64,000 nt of DNA from an uncultured Gemmataceae bacterium (GCA_937923405.1 CALDUY010000020.1:258777-322776), one strand, 5' to 3'. Shown: positions 1 to 9,225, counted from the stretch's first letter. The notes: generated from the letters alone by a model not told the origin. Made by a program: numbers and translations.

Positions 1-1076
1 CCCCGGTATTCCCGCTCGCTGTGGTTGGCATACTGACGATTATCCTGGCTATTTTTGGATTGATCGCCTGGCTCCCCTGGCTGGGGGAGATTCTGGTCGG
101 TGGCGTGTTCTGGTTCGTGCCGCTGCTCTTTGGTCTGCTGATGGCGATGGCTTTGGTGGGACTGGTCGGTTGGCCGCTCATGATCGCTACCATCAGCACC
201 GAGGGAACCGACAGCTGGGAGGCCGTCACTCGCTCATATGGCTACGTCTACCAACGCCCCTGGCATTGCGCCTGGTACGCGCTGCTCAGCGTGGCCTACG
301 GCGGATTGGTAATCTTCTTTATCGGCTTTATGGGATCGTTGACTGTCTACTTGGCCAAGTGGGGCGTCGGTCAGATTGTTACCCCAACACATCTGTTCGT
401 TTATGCCCCAACCTCGTTCGGCTGGAGAGAACTGCTGCTCGAAGGAGCGACCGTGCCAGAAACCACGACGGACAAGGCCCAGGCCGGCGCGGAAGTAGTG
501 GCCTCGCGAGCCTTCCACTCTACCACGACGGGCACCATAGGCGGTATCAGCCGTTGGAGCCGCATCAATCAAGATGCCTACCGGGCTTATGTCCGATCGC
601 TGGACACCTCGAAGACGATCAGCGCCTATCTGGTGGCGTTTTGGCTGGGGCTGGCGTTCTTGCTTGTTCTGGCCTTTGGTTATGTCTTCTTCTGGACTGC
701 CAGCACGATCACTTACTTCCTGCTCCGCAAAAGTCTAGAGTCGGCGGAGATGGATGAAGTGTATCTCGAAGAGGAAGACTACGAGGCGAAGATCTCCAAT
801 CGCGGGTTGCCCTCGACTCCAGCCCCGGCCCCGGCCGCGCCGAAGGCGGCTTCGTTGCCCGTCGTCGAGGCACCTCCAGCAGCAGCGATTCCTACCGCTC
901 ACGTGGCTCCAGTGGGGCAACCGGCTCCGGCAGAACCGGCGAAAACCCCTCCGACCCCGGTGCCTGTCAATCCGCCTTCAGCGACCCCTGTTCAGGTAGA
1001 TCCGCCGCCCAAAGCTGAGTCAACACCTCCGCCCACGACGACGGAGAAGAACGAAACGCCGCCGCCGTTGCCATGA
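1..1076 (+). CDS. Integral membrane protein with Pro/Ala-rich tail (5' end outside the window)
   Basis: The reading frame is open to the left edge of the window, so the N-terminus is missing; the GTG at 21 is probably an internal valine. The visible part has about four hydrophobic segments: two near the visible start, one around residues 85-115 and one around 205-235. Between the last two lies a soluble loop. The last ~85 residues are low-complexity and rich in Pro, Ala and Thr, probably a flexible cytoplasmic or wall-spanning tail. I recognise no catalytic motif or named family. It lies 69 bp upstream of a co-directional isomerase gene. Membrane location is well supported; function is unknown. 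Confidence 0.6.
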   Translation, partial: PVFPLAVVGILTIILAIFGLIAWLPWLGEILVGGVFWFVPLLFGLLMAMALVGLVGWPLMIATISTEGTDSWEAVTRSYGYVYQRPWHCAWYALLSVAYGGLVIFFIGFMGSLTVYLAKWGVGQIVTPTHLFVYAPTSFGWRELLLEGATVPETTTDKAQAGAEVVASRAFHSTTTGTIGGISRWSRINQDAYRAYVRSLDTSKTISAYLVAFWLGLAFLLVLAFGYVFFWTASTITYFLLRKSLESAEMDEVYLEEEDYEAKISNRGLPSTPAPAPAAPKAASLPVVEAPPAAAIPTAHVAPVGQPAPAEPAKTPPTPVPVNPPSATPVQVDPPPKAESTPPPTTTEKNETPPPLP

Positions 1077-1145
1077 TCGCATCCCATTAGACTCGACCGG
1101 GACACACCGGCCGAGTCTCGGTGAGTCAGGAAAGGATCCCTGCAC

Positions 1146-2138
1146 ATGTCGCGTCCGATTCTGCTGCTGAGCGGCCCCTTCGCGGATCTTCCCCTGGAGG
1201 AACTCGCCGCTCAAGCCGCGGGATGGGGGTACACGGGTCTTGATCTATGCACGGTCGGCGAACATCTCGAAGTGCAGCGTGTACTGGATGAAGACGCTCA
1301 CGCCGAGGCCCGACTAGAACTGTTGCGGCGGTATGAATTGGAAGTACCTGTGGTCAGCTGTCATCGCGTCAGTCAGGCCGTGGGTGATCTGATCGACGCA
1401 CGACATCGCGACCTGGTGCCCGATTATGTTTGGGGCGATGGCAACCCTGTTGGAGTGCAGCAGCGGGCCACGGAAGAGGTCATCGCCACGATTCACGCCG
1501 CCCAGCGTTTCGGAGCCAGCATCGTCGCTGGCTTCACTGGTTCGCCGATCTGGTCTTACGTCGTCGGCTATCCTTCCGCTCCGCGCGAAGTGGTCGTCGA
1601 AGGCATGCGCGAGATCGTTCACCGCTGGACGCCAATTCTCGAAGCCTGTGCCGACAGCGGCATCCGCTATGCCTTTGAGGTGCATCCCGGTCAGATCGCG
1701 TTCGACCTGTACAGCGCCGAGATGATTCTCGAAGCGTTTGATCATCGAGAGGAGTTCGGCTTCACGTTCGATCCGACGCATCTGTTCTGGCAGGGGATTG
1801 ATCCCGTCGAGTTTCTCCGCCGTTTTCCCGAGCGGATCTACCATGTCCACGTCAAGGACATCGCCTTGACGCTCAACGGACGCACAGGACTGCTCGGCTC
1901 CTATTTGCCCTATGCGGATCCGCGAAGGGGTTGGTCGCCGCGCTGTCCCGGTCGCGGCGCACTAGATTGGGAAGGCATCATCCGCGCGCTCAATGCCATT
2001 GGCTATGAAGGGGCGCTGTCGGTGGAATGGGCCGATCCTGGCATGGACCGCACAACTGGGGCCGAAGAGGCTTGTCGGTTTGTCAAGCGGCTCGACTTCG
2101 CGCCACCGACTCGGCCCGAGAACCAAGCATTCCGCTGA
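1146..2138 (+). CDS. Sugar phosphate isomerase/epimerase, xylose isomerase-like TIM barrel
   Basis: A 330-residue protein of the AP-endonuclease-2/xylose-isomerase-like TIM-barrel superfamily. Candidate divalent-metal ligands fall on successive strands: E178 in FEVHPGQ, D209 and H211 in FDPTHLF, H235 in HVHVKD, and E294 in SVEWADPG. This is the pattern of sugar epimerases and isomerases, and the length is normal. The substrate cannot be read from sequence. The ATG is preceded by AGGAAAGG at a suitable distance. The last 56 bp overlap the 3' end of the ATP-grasp gene on the other strand. In planctomycetes such proteins are numerous and are usually linked to carbohydrate breakdown. Confidence 0.85.
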   Translation: MSRPILLLSGPFADLPLEELAAQAAGWGYTGLDLCTVGEHLEVQRVLDEDAHAEARLELLRRYELEVPVVSCHRVSQAVGDLIDARHRDLVPDYVWGDGNPVGVQQRATEEVIATIHAAQRFGASIVAGFTGSPIWSYVVGYPSAPREVVVEGMREIVHRWTPILEACADSGIRYAFEVHPGQIAFDLYSAEMILEAFDHREEFGFTFDPTHLFWQGIDPVEFLRRFPERIYHVHVKDIALTLNGRTGLLGSYLPYADPRRGWSPRCPGRGALDWEGIIRALNAIGYEGALSVEWADPGMDRTTGAEEACRFVKRLDFAPPTRPENQAFR

Positions 2139-3063
2139 CCCCTACACGACTGGACAACACCTCGGCCCGGTCAAGGCGAGCATCAATCGCTTCCAGAGCC
2201 GGAATCAAACCACGACCATTGGCGATCTGAATAGCCAGCCCTGGTCGAGCGTTAGCCTCCAGTAACATCGGTCCGCCCACGGCGTCGAGAACGATGTCCA
2301 CGCCGATGTAGCCCAGTCCCACGGCCTCGGCCACGCGCCGCGACAGGGTCAGCACTTCGTCCCAGTAGGGCACACGCAGGCCAACGACAGGCCGACCAGT
2401 GTCCGGATGTCGTTGCACGAAGCGGTTGTGCTGGACAGCATGATGAGTTAAGCCGGAGTGCAGTTCGATGCCGCTGCCGATGCCGCCTTGATGCAGATTA
2501 GCGCGGCCGTTGGATTGTCGCGTCGGCAGCCGCAGCATAGCCATCGCTGGCTCGTTGCGATAGAGAATCACGCGCACGTCGGGAATGCCTTTGTAGGTAA
2601 CGGTCGCGAAGGCCGGATGCAAGCGGATGCGTTGCTGCACGATGGCGGAGTCCGGCTGCCCCCCCAGCGAATACATGCCCGAGAGAATATCGGAGACATG
2701 TTGTCGCAATTGCTCCTCACGCAGCAGTTGGCCGTTATGACGGCGGTAGCCATCGGCCTCGCGGCCAGTGACCACCAACACGCCACGCCCTGCCGAGCCA
2801 CGGTTGGGCTTAATGACGAAGTCGCCGCGTTCGCCCAGCAAGGTCCGCAGGTGTCGCAGCATCGAGTACGAGGTGATCTCGACGTACAGTTCGGGGGTCG
2901 GCACGCCGATCTCGCGACAGAGTCGGTGCATCCGCGACTTGTCATCGACGATGGGATAGCGACAGCGCGGATTATGATCGAGAATACAGGTGGCATTGCG
3001 ACGATTCATCCCCAGGATGCCCAGCTGTCGCAAACGGCGAGCAGCAGTGAAGAGCCAGAGCAT
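2083..3063 (-). CDS. Alpha-L-glutamate ligase-like ATP-grasp protein
   Basis: ATP-grasp carbon-nitrogen ligase resembling the RimK-related alpha-L-glutamate ligase-like family found beside transglutaminase/7TM proteins. The nucleotide-binding lysine lies in FVIKPNRGSAGRGV (about residues 82-95) and the metal-binding segment is MLLEANARPGL (about 266-276). Family members are inferred to join amino acids or peptides through an acyl-phosphate; the substrate is unknown. I chose the ATG at 3063 because GGAGGAGG lies 9 nt upstream. An in-frame ATG at 3102 has no ribosome site and would add 13 basic residues. It is the last gene of a three-gene operon and overlaps the converging isomerase gene by 56 bp. 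Confidence 0.8.
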   Translation of the reverse strand: MLWLFTAARRLRQLGILGMNRRNATCILDHNPRCRYPIVDDKSRMHRLCREIGVPTPELYVEITSYSMLRHLRTLLGERGDFVIKPNRGSAGRGVLVVTGREADGYRRHNGQLLREEQLRQHVSDILSGMYSLGGQPDSAIVQQRIRLHPAFATVTYKGIPDVRVILYRNEPAMAMLRLPTRQSNGRANLHQGGIGSGIELHSGLTHHAVQHNRFVQRHPDTGRPVVGLRVPYWDEVLTLSRRVAEAVGLGYIGVDIVLDAVGGPMLLEANARPGLAIQIANGRGLIPALEAIDARLDRAEVLSSRVGVSGMLGSRAESVARSRAA

Positions 3064-3105
3064 CAGACGGATCCTCCTCCTGTGCCAACGACTCGCTATC
3101 ATCCG

Positions 3106-4734
3106 TCAAGCGGCCTGTGTGGTGTAATTGGTCGGCGGCTGAACAAAGTCGCGGAAACGGAACAGCTCCATCAAGCGGTATCCAGTGTAACGGCCAATGA
3201 GCAACTGACCGGCCATCACTAATCCCAGTGTTTCCGGATAGGAAAAGAAGTGTTTGACCATCCAAGGACGACTCAGCACCAGAGCGATCGCTAAAGCCAT
3301 CAACATCGTTTGAAGCAGTGTCTGGAATGAGGCCAGCGTGCTATCTTCGTTCTCCAGCGTCCAGAACCGTTCGACCATGCCAGTGAGAATCACGATAGGA
3401 AACAGCGAGATGTAGCGGGTCGTGGTTGCGCCATAGTGGTTGGACAGAACGATCAAGCCGATCAACACACTCATCAGCAGTGTCAGCATCATGGCAATGC
3501 GAGGTACCTGGAGCAAGTGATAGCGATCTAGCAAGCGGCGGAGCAACCAGCCGACCAGAAGGATCGAGACAAACACGACCAATCCGGGCATGCTGTTGAG
3601 ATCGTGAAAGGCCAGACCGATCAGAGCCGGGGTGAAGGTGCCAAAGCTGTGCAGGCCGATAACATTGCGGAACAGGCAGACCATCAGCGCTGCTACGGGC
3701 ATGAGTAAGAGCACCTCAACGAGCCGCCGGTCGGTCGTGGGCAACTGATACAGCGAGAGTCGCTTGAACAGTCGGCGCAGCGGGGGTTCCGCCGACTCCA
3801 GCGGAGCATCCTTGCCGAGCCGCTCCACGAGAAAAGTATATTTAAGATCTCTAATTCTCTTTCCAGTAACCACAGGACGATCGCCGAACCCCAGGATGAG
3901 GTAGGTCGAGGGAACGCGGCCAAACAGTTTGTAGGTGGGACACATTGGTAACCAGTGATCGAGGACGAACGCCTCGACCCAATAGTGCCCCTGCTGTTCC
4001 GGTCCCTTGGCCAACGTCACCCCACTGACCACTCGCGCGGGAATGTTGCGATTGCGTAGCAGTGCCACTAGCAGCCGACTCCGGGCACAACGATCGCCGC
4101 TACCTCGGTGTAGGCACTGTAGCGCGCTAGTGCTGGACGATCCCTCGAAGCGAACTTCGTTGCGAATCTTCTGCTCGACGAAGCGATACAGAGCCTGCGC
4201 TAGGTCGAGCGGGCTGGCGGTACTGTCCAAATGAGCGGTCAGTCGCCGGGCTTGCTCGGAGATGCTCTCGTGACTGGTTTCGATGAGCGGTTCGGCGGCG
4301 AGATACTCTCCGGAGGCCGGCGCGGCATACAGGCTGTCTGGGGCTGCAGCCGACTGCCCAGCCGAGCGCGTCTGCGTCATTGTCACGACAAATTCCGAAC
4401 GAAGTTGCACCTCACTGGGAGCCGACGTCCCCCGCTGGGACCAGACGACACGGCGGCGGTCGCCTTGGCGCGGCTCGGGCAGTTTATGGGTCAACTGCTC
4501 ACTGAAGTAGGCCACGTCCATGAGTTGTTGACGTTCCAGATCCAGCGGAGTTGCCGTCCATAGACGGGCGTTGCCCTCGCTTTGCCCACGCACGGCCAGA
4601 GTCACTTTCCACGACCCCGGACCGATGGGACGCGACACCTCATCGCCCAGTACCTGCGTTCGCAGAGCCATTATCCCTAACGAACTCAGAGCCAGAACCG
4701 CGGCAGTCAACACGCACAGAGAAGTTCGCGACAT
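3106..4734 (-). CDS. Inactive transglutaminase-like protein fused to seven transmembrane helices
   Basis: A 542-residue protein with three parts: an N-terminal signal anchor (residues 5-25), an extracytoplasmic transglutaminase-like domain (about 160-290) and a C-terminal block of about seven hydrophobic helices (about 340-520) containing SFGTFTPALIGLAF. The order matches the family described as inactive transglutaminase fused to 7 TM helices. In the core, C216 (GDRCARS) and H250 (GHYWVEAF) are kept. The third triad position, normally Asp in W-x-P-x-D-P-T, is C265 (WLPMCPTY). The ATG has GGAG 7 nt upstream. It is 21 bp behind the protease gene and just ahead of the ATP-grasp gene. Such pairs are thought to modify peptides at the membrane. 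Confidence 0.85.
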   Translation of the reverse strand: MSRTSLCVLTAAVLALSSLGIMALRTQVLGDEVSRPIGPGSWKVTLAVRGQSEGNARLWTATPLDLERQQLMDVAYFSEQLTHKLPEPRQGDRRRVVWSQRGTSAPSEVQLRSEFVVTMTQTRSAGQSAAAPDSLYAAPASGEYLAAEPLIETSHESISEQARRLTAHLDSTASPLDLAQALYRFVEQKIRNEVRFEGSSSTSALQCLHRGSGDRCARSRLLVALLRNRNIPARVVSGVTLAKGPEQQGHYWVEAFVLDHWLPMCPTYKLFGRVPSTYLILGFGDRPVVTGKRIRDLKYTFLVERLGKDAPLESAEPPLRRLFKRLSLYQLPTTDRRLVEVLLLMPVAALMVCLFRNVIGLHSFGTFTPALIGLAFHDLNSMPGLVVFVSILLVGWLLRRLLDRYHLLQVPRIAMMLTLLMSVLIGLIVLSNHYGATTTRYISLFPIVILTGMVERFWTLENEDSTLASFQTLLQTMLMALAIALVLSRPWMVKHFFSYPETLGLVMAGQLLIGRYTGYRLMELFRFRDFVQPPTNYTTQAA

Positions 4735-4755
4735 GAACGATCTCCTTTAGATGAA

Positions 4756-6741
4756 TTACTCTGCACGATGAGCGAGTTGGATGGGTGTCCATTCGACGCG
4801 GAAGCGCATTTCGCCTGGAGGATCGACTCGCGGAGTGACGAGCAACCAGCCGACACGACGGCGGGCATCCCACAGAAAGACCCACGACCGAGCTGGCACC
4901 TTTGTCCGCAGTTTCGGCACCAGATTCGCTTTGCCGTTGGGCAGGGGCACTTCAACGAAGACAAACGGCACCACCTGCCGAGCATCGCCTTTACGCACCA
5001 GCCCTGCCAGACGGGCGTTGGGCGGCATCTGCACGCGAAACGCCTCTGAATGAATCAGGTCGTACTGCTGCTGGGGCACCCGAAGCACGATCTCGTTACC
5101 GGCGACTTCATGCCGTACCGGGGCCAGCTCCGGCGGTCGGCTAGTGCTAGGCAAGCGGTAGGTCGGATCACCCCAGAGACTGAAGGCCCAGGCGGCGCGG
5201 TGGTTCGCACCGGTTCGCCGCGCTGCCTCGCCCAGACGCTGCTCCTTGAGTGTGGCATAGGCGAGCAAGAAATTCTTCGCCTGCCGCAGCGCTCCGCCGA
5301 GAGTTTGCTGTTCGTACAGCAACGCATCCAGGTAGGCCAACGAGAAGGCTCCTCCCGAAGCGGAGTAGGTCCGCGTCGAGGTGCCGACCACCGCGTAGGC
5401 TCCCCGAGTTAACAGCGGCTGAACCTTCTGCGGCATCAGGGCCAGGCAACTTTGCAACACGACCAGCGAATTGGACAACGGTTCGTCCCAGTCGAGAAAG
5501 TGCCAGTCGCGAACTAGGGTGTTGTGATGCCCTTCCCAGAGAACCAGCTGGTGCCGGGCAAACTGCTCCCGCAGCACCTGGCCATTGAGTCGTCGACCGT
5601 ACAGTTCGGTCACGTCGTAGCCGGCATTTCGCAGTTCCTGAGCAGTGCTGCGCGAAAAGGCTTCGAGCATGGGCAGACCACCGCCGGGGTTGCTCGCCAC
5701 CAAGGCACGACGTGTACCGACGCGTGCCTGATCGAGCCGTTGGCGAGCCAGCATCAGGGGTACCACGGCGAGGTTCTGATGGAACAGCCGACCTACTGCG
5801 TAGGAAACCGGCTCCTGGCTTTCGACGGTGGGGGTCAACGGTTCCAACTCGATGGCCATGTCCTTGTCACCGGGAATCGGATTGGGCCGCTGCCAGGTCG
5901 GTATGGCCTCAAGAGTGCCCAGCACCAGGAGATGATCCAGCTTCGATCGCTTACTGCCAGCCATGAATTGCTCGACGCGCGGAGCAACATCACTGCCACT
6001 AGAATTGGTCAGCACTAGTCCCGCTTGTCGCGTCGCCGCCAGCCAGGGCGCCAAGGCCGACATGCCACCCAGTTGGTCCAGATGATCCGCCGGATTGGCT
6101 AAGAGGAGCGTCTGAGGATTTTTCGGCTCGGCCAGTTTGCGACGCCGCACTCCGGCAGGCAGCTTGAGCTTCGCTTCGCCGACAATTGATACCCGTTTAA
6201 TCGCCATTTTGCCTAACCAATCGCTGAGATGCGGTCCATCTTCTCCCCGTCGCGTAATCCACAGCGGCAGCCCGTGACGTGCGGCGGCTGTCGCCGCTTC
6301 CAAAAGTTGCCTCCGGGACGGCTCGGCGGCGATGACCACCGACTCGGGTCGTGGAAATTGCTCGCGCCACAACGGACATACCGGAGAGGACGCTGACCAG
6401 GCCACGATCGGTTCCACCGTGAAGCCGAGACGTTTGCTCAACCCCGCTTGACCTTCGACAAACTCGCCGACCGGCACGATGCGATCGGGGCGAAACTCGG
6501 CGAGGAATCGGCGGAGATGCGGGGTCAACTCAGGCGAGTCCAGCAGCAGCACCGCCTCGGGCCGAGAGGCAACGGCGGCTCCGAAACTAATGAGTTGCTC
6601 GTCGGTCAGCTGTCCGCCGAGGTATACCACACGTTCCAAGCTAGCCACGGGAGCAAAGCGGGCCGGCGAACGCCGCGTCAGTAGCACCACGCTGGCCAGG
6701 GCGAATAAGCCAAGCACCACGAGCCGTGCGTAGATTCGCAT
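4756..6741 (-). CDS. Gingipain-like (C25/caspase-fold) cysteine protease, membrane-anchored
   Basis: A 661-residue protein with an N-terminal signal anchor (about residues 5-22). Residues 35-290 contain alpha/beta repeats of the form hydrophobic strand, helix, then IVPVG or VSIVGE, which resemble cell-wall-binding repeat 2 domains. The C-terminal half looks like a C25 gingipain-type caspase fold: a candidate catalytic His in LVLWEGHHNT (H405), a Cys in SLVVLQSC (C432), and the closing segment FSLWGDPTYRLP near 520-531, typical of gingipain-like peptidases. A small beta domain follows (about 540-661). It is first in the operon with the transglutaminase-7TM and ATP-grasp genes. The family call rests on motif reading, and substrate and activity are unknown. 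Confidence 0.65.
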   Translation of the reverse strand: MRIYARLVVLGLFALASVVLLTRRSPARFAPVASLERVVYLGGQLTDEQLISFGAAVASRPEAVLLLDSPELTPHLRRFLAEFRPDRIVPVGEFVEGQAGLSKRLGFTVEPIVAWSASSPVCPLWREQFPRPESVVIAAEPSRRQLLEAATAAARHGLPLWITRRGEDGPHLSDWLGKMAIKRVSIVGEAKLKLPAGVRRRKLAEPKNPQTLLLANPADHLDQLGGMSALAPWLAATRQAGLVLTNSSGSDVAPRVEQFMAGSKRSKLDHLLVLGTLEAIPTWQRPNPIPGDKDMAIELEPLTPTVESQEPVSYAVGRLFHQNLAVVPLMLARQRLDQARVGTRRALVASNPGGGLPMLEAFSRSTAQELRNAGYDVTELYGRRLNGQVLREQFARHQLVLWEGHHNTLVRDWHFLDWDEPLSNSLVVLQSCLALMPQKVQPLLTRGAYAVVGTSTRTYSASGGAFSLAYLDALLYEQQTLGGALRQAKNFLLAYATLKEQRLGEAARRTGANHRAAWAFSLWGDPTYRLPSTSRPPELAPVRHEVAGNEIVLRVPQQQYDLIHSEAFRVQMPPNARLAGLVRKGDARQVVPFVFVEVPLPNGKANLVPKLRTKVPARSWVFLWDARRRVGWLLVTPRVDPPGEMRFRVEWTPIQLAHRAE

Positions 6742-6985
6742 GGGGTTGGGTTCCGGAGGTCAGGTTCGCGGCACCGGGTAACGAGGGAGGGCCGCGATCC
6801 CTTAGGCGGGGAATGATTGTGCCGCCCAGAACGGAGAATTGAAAGACGAGTCAGAACCGACAACAAGAGCGTGACTTGCCTCTGATGCGTAGCCCGCGCA
6901 ATTTCCAACGACGTAACTGATCCAGTCCGCCCACTTGGGGACGAGTTTCCCCGGTTCGCGATTCGACGGCACAGGACAGGCAAAG
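6742..6985. other. Intergenic region upstream of the protease operon
   Basis: This 244-bp stretch lies between the TPR gene and the protease gene, both on the minus strand. No convincing ORF, tRNA or strong terminator hairpin was seen. It presumably holds the promoter of the three-gene operon, but I could not pick out a clear -35/-10 pair. Confidence 0.4.
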
Positions 6986-7303
6986 TTAGCCAAGCGTTTG
7001 CAGCAACCCTAGCATCTCCCCCGCCGTGTGGGCGTCGCCTTTGCGGGTAGCGACGGCGATGCCGGCCTGGAGGGTGGCGCGGGCCGCCTCTTCGTCTCCT
7101 AGTCGAAGCAGCGTCTGGCCGGCCATCAGGTAGGCCGGAACATATTCCGGATCGAGTTGAAGCAGCTCGTGAAAATGGCGAGCAGCCGTCTCGTTCTCGC
7201 CCGCGCTGAAGTATTCCATCGCCAAACCGTAGCGAAGAAAGGAATCGTTCGGATCGATCGCGAGCATCTCTTCGAGTTGTTCCTTGCGTGACTTGGCCGA
7301 CAT
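6986..7303 (-). CDS. Small tetratricopeptide-repeat protein
   Basis: A 105-residue protein made almost entirely of about three TPR-like helix pairs, with typical residues in LEEMLAIDPNDSFLRYGLAM, a second unit ending LLQLDPEYVPAYLMAG, and a third covering LLRLGDEEAARATL. It has no signal peptide, so it is probably a cytoplasmic protein-interaction scaffold. GGGGAG sits 8 nt before the ATG. It is separated from the downstream protease gene by 244 bp and diverges from the HtrA gene. The partner protein cannot be deduced. Confidence 0.8.
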   Translation of the reverse strand: MSAKSRKEQLEEMLAIDPNDSFLRYGLAMEYFSAGENETAARHFHELLQLDPEYVPAYLMAGQTLLRLGDEEAARATLQAGIAVATRKGDAHTAGEMLGLLQTLG

Positions 7304-7570
7304 GACGAAGCTCCCCTCTCAGGCGTGATCCCAAGCCGTCCAAACCGGCAGGTTCTACGAGGTTCAGTCTGGCATTTCACCTGTATTCGACAAGACCCCT
7401 CCAGACGGCACAACTTCCCCTGCTGACAGATCAGGCATGTGGTGCCTGGCCCTACCTTGGTGGGTTGTCAACTCGCCGCAGCGAAATGCTCTCCGTCTAG
7501 TTGCTCTGCTTTTCCGGTCGATGGGAACTCTCGGCATGAACCGTTCCATTGTGTACCGTTGAGAGGCGTC

Positions 7571-8974
7571 ATGAGAACGCATCGCACCCTGATTAGCGCG
7601 TTGGCACTAGGCGCGGCCCTGGTGATGCACACCCCGGCTCGAGCAGACTTCCCGTTGCCAGGCTCCCGCGCCTGGAGCGTGCGACAGACGCCGGTTGTCG
7701 AGGTGGTCCGTCGAGTCAAGGATGCCGTCGTCAACATTCATTCCGAACGCACTGTTCGTGCGCCAGCTTCCGAAGAAATGTTCTCTCTACAGCCGTCCCA
7801 GAACCGCGTCAACGGCATGGGCACCGGCATCGTCATCGATCCGCGCGGTTACCTCGTCACCAACCATCATGTGGTCGAGGATGTCTCGCTGCTGCGAGTG
7901 CGGCTCAGCGATGGCACAACGCTGTCGGCTCGCGTCGTCGCTCGGGATACCGAGCATGACTTGGCTCTGTTGAAGATCAATCCGCCCAAGCCGCTGCCGG
8001 TGATGCCGCTGGGCACGGCCAAGGATCTGCAAGTGGGTGAAACCGTCGTCGCCATCGGCAATGCTTACGGCTACGATCACACTGTGACGGTTGGCGTAGT
8101 CTCGGCGGTGGGCCGCGACGTCAGCCTCAACAAAGACGTCCGCTATCGTTCCCTGATTCAGACCGACGCCAGTATCAACCCAGGCAACAGCGGTGGCCCC
8201 TTGGTGAACATGGCCGGTGAACTCGTTGGGGTCAACGTCGCCATTCGCGCCGGCGCTCAGGGGATCGGCTTCGCTATTCCCGTCGACAGCATGATTACCG
8301 TGACGAGCAACATGCTGGCTCAGGTGCGCGGGCGAAATAATGTGGCCTCGATGGGCTTGTTTATCAAGGACGAAGTGAACGACAGCGCGGTGCAGCGGAA
8401 AGTAGTCGTCGAGGCGGTCGACGGACCGGCAGCCAAGGCGGGGCTTCGCAAAGGTGACGTGCTGATGCGCGTGGCCGAGGTGCCCGTCCTCTCGATGCTA
8501 GACGTCGAACGCGGACTGCTAGAGCGTGAGGCCGGCAGTCGAGTCGAGGTCGTAGTCCGCCGTGACGGTCGCGAGCAGACGATGAACGTCACCCTGGAAT
8601 CGGCCGCTCGTCCCGTGAGCCAGCCAACCGGTACGCTGACCGCAACCACCAACGCGGCAGCGGCGGCGGCCCAAGTGTGGCGACAGTTCGGCTTCCAGCT
8701 GTACAACCTGCCCAATCCCGCCGAGATCACCCGCGCCTTTCCACAGTTGAACGGGGGTTTGCTGTTGGGCGAGATCCGACCGGGTAGCCCCGCGGAGAAA
8801 GCCGGCTTGAAACAAGGCGATATCCTCGTCGGCCTGCACCAATGGGAGATGTTGACGATGGACAATGTCCTCTATGTACTCAACCACAGCGACCGGGCCA
8901 GCTTCACGCCGTTGCGGTTCTACATCCTACGAGGTGGTCAGGTACATCGCGGCTGGCTGCATATCGCCGACTAA
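7571..8974 (+). CDS. HtrA/DegP-type periplasmic serine protease with two PDZ domains
   Basis: A 467-residue trypsin-like serine protease of the HtrA/DegP/DegQ family, which degrades misfolded envelope proteins. A Sec signal peptide occupies residues 1-25 (ending PARAD). The triad is H100 in TNHHVVED, D130 in TEHDLALL and S207 in PGNSGGPL. PDZ1 spans about 265-355 and PDZ2 about 375-465. The size matches DegQ/DegP. The ATG at 7571 was chosen because it starts the signal peptide and has GAGAGG just upstream; the frame continues open to 7439, but that sequence reads as leader. A strong terminator follows 22 bp after the stop. Confidence 0.92.
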   Translation: MRTHRTLISALALGAALVMHTPARADFPLPGSRAWSVRQTPVVEVVRRVKDAVVNIHSERTVRAPASEEMFSLQPSQNRVNGMGTGIVIDPRGYLVTNHHVVEDVSLLRVRLSDGTTLSARVVARDTEHDLALLKINPPKPLPVMPLGTAKDLQVGETVVAIGNAYGYDHTVTVGVVSAVGRDVSLNKDVRYRSLIQTDASINPGNSGGPLVNMAGELVGVNVAIRAGAQGIGFAIPVDSMITVTSNMLAQVRGRNNVASMGLFIKDEVNDSAVQRKVVVEAVDGPAAKAGLRKGDVLMRVAEVPVLSMLDVERGLLEREAGSRVEVVVRRDGREQTMNVTLESAARPVSQPTGTLTATTNAAAAAAQVWRQFGFQLYNLPNPAEITRAFPQLNGGLLLGEIRPGSPAEKAGLKQGDILVGLHQWEMLTMDNVLYVLNHSDRASFTPLRFYILRGGQVHRGWLHIAD

Positions 8975-8995
8975 CCGCTCGACTCCCCCCCTCGA

Positions 8996-9034
8996 ACCGA
9001 CCCGCGTTCTCTGACGCGGGTCGGTTGCCTTTTT
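8996..9034 (+). terminator. Rho-independent terminator of the HtrA gene
   Basis: A perfect 12-bp stem (ACCGACCCGCGT, 8996-9007, pairing with 9014-9025) with a 6-nt loop, followed by TGCCTTTTT. It lies 22 bp after the HtrA stop codon. Confidence 0.9.
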
Positions 9035-9079
9035 GCGCTCGTGCAGATTGGAGTTCCTCCGACACTTCGCCCCGATCTG

Positions 9080-9225
9080 CTATCGATCAGTTGTCTAATA
9101 ATGAGCAATTAAGACACCATAATCACTCTTATAATGTATATTATTGTCTATTTTAAGCAAAATAATCGAGAAAATACGCACAAAAACCGATTGAAATATA
9201 CATGAACATGAGTATACTAACACTA
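9080..9225. other. AT-rich island upstream of three small ORFs
   Basis: About 145 bp rich in A and T (for example TATAATGTATATTATTG near 9131-9147) inside otherwise GC-rich sequence. It carries no ORF and ends in a good promoter match. It may be a transcription-control region, a protein-binding AT tract or a remnant of acquired DNA. Confidence 0.6.
9191..9218 (+). promoter_or_regulatory. Sigma-70-type promoter for the 9287 gene cluster
   Basis: TTGAAA (9191-9196), a 16-bp spacer and TATACT (9213-9218). The predicted start is near 9225, giving a leader of about 60 nt before the ATG at 9287. It sits at the right-hand end of the AT-rich island. Confidence 0.6.
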
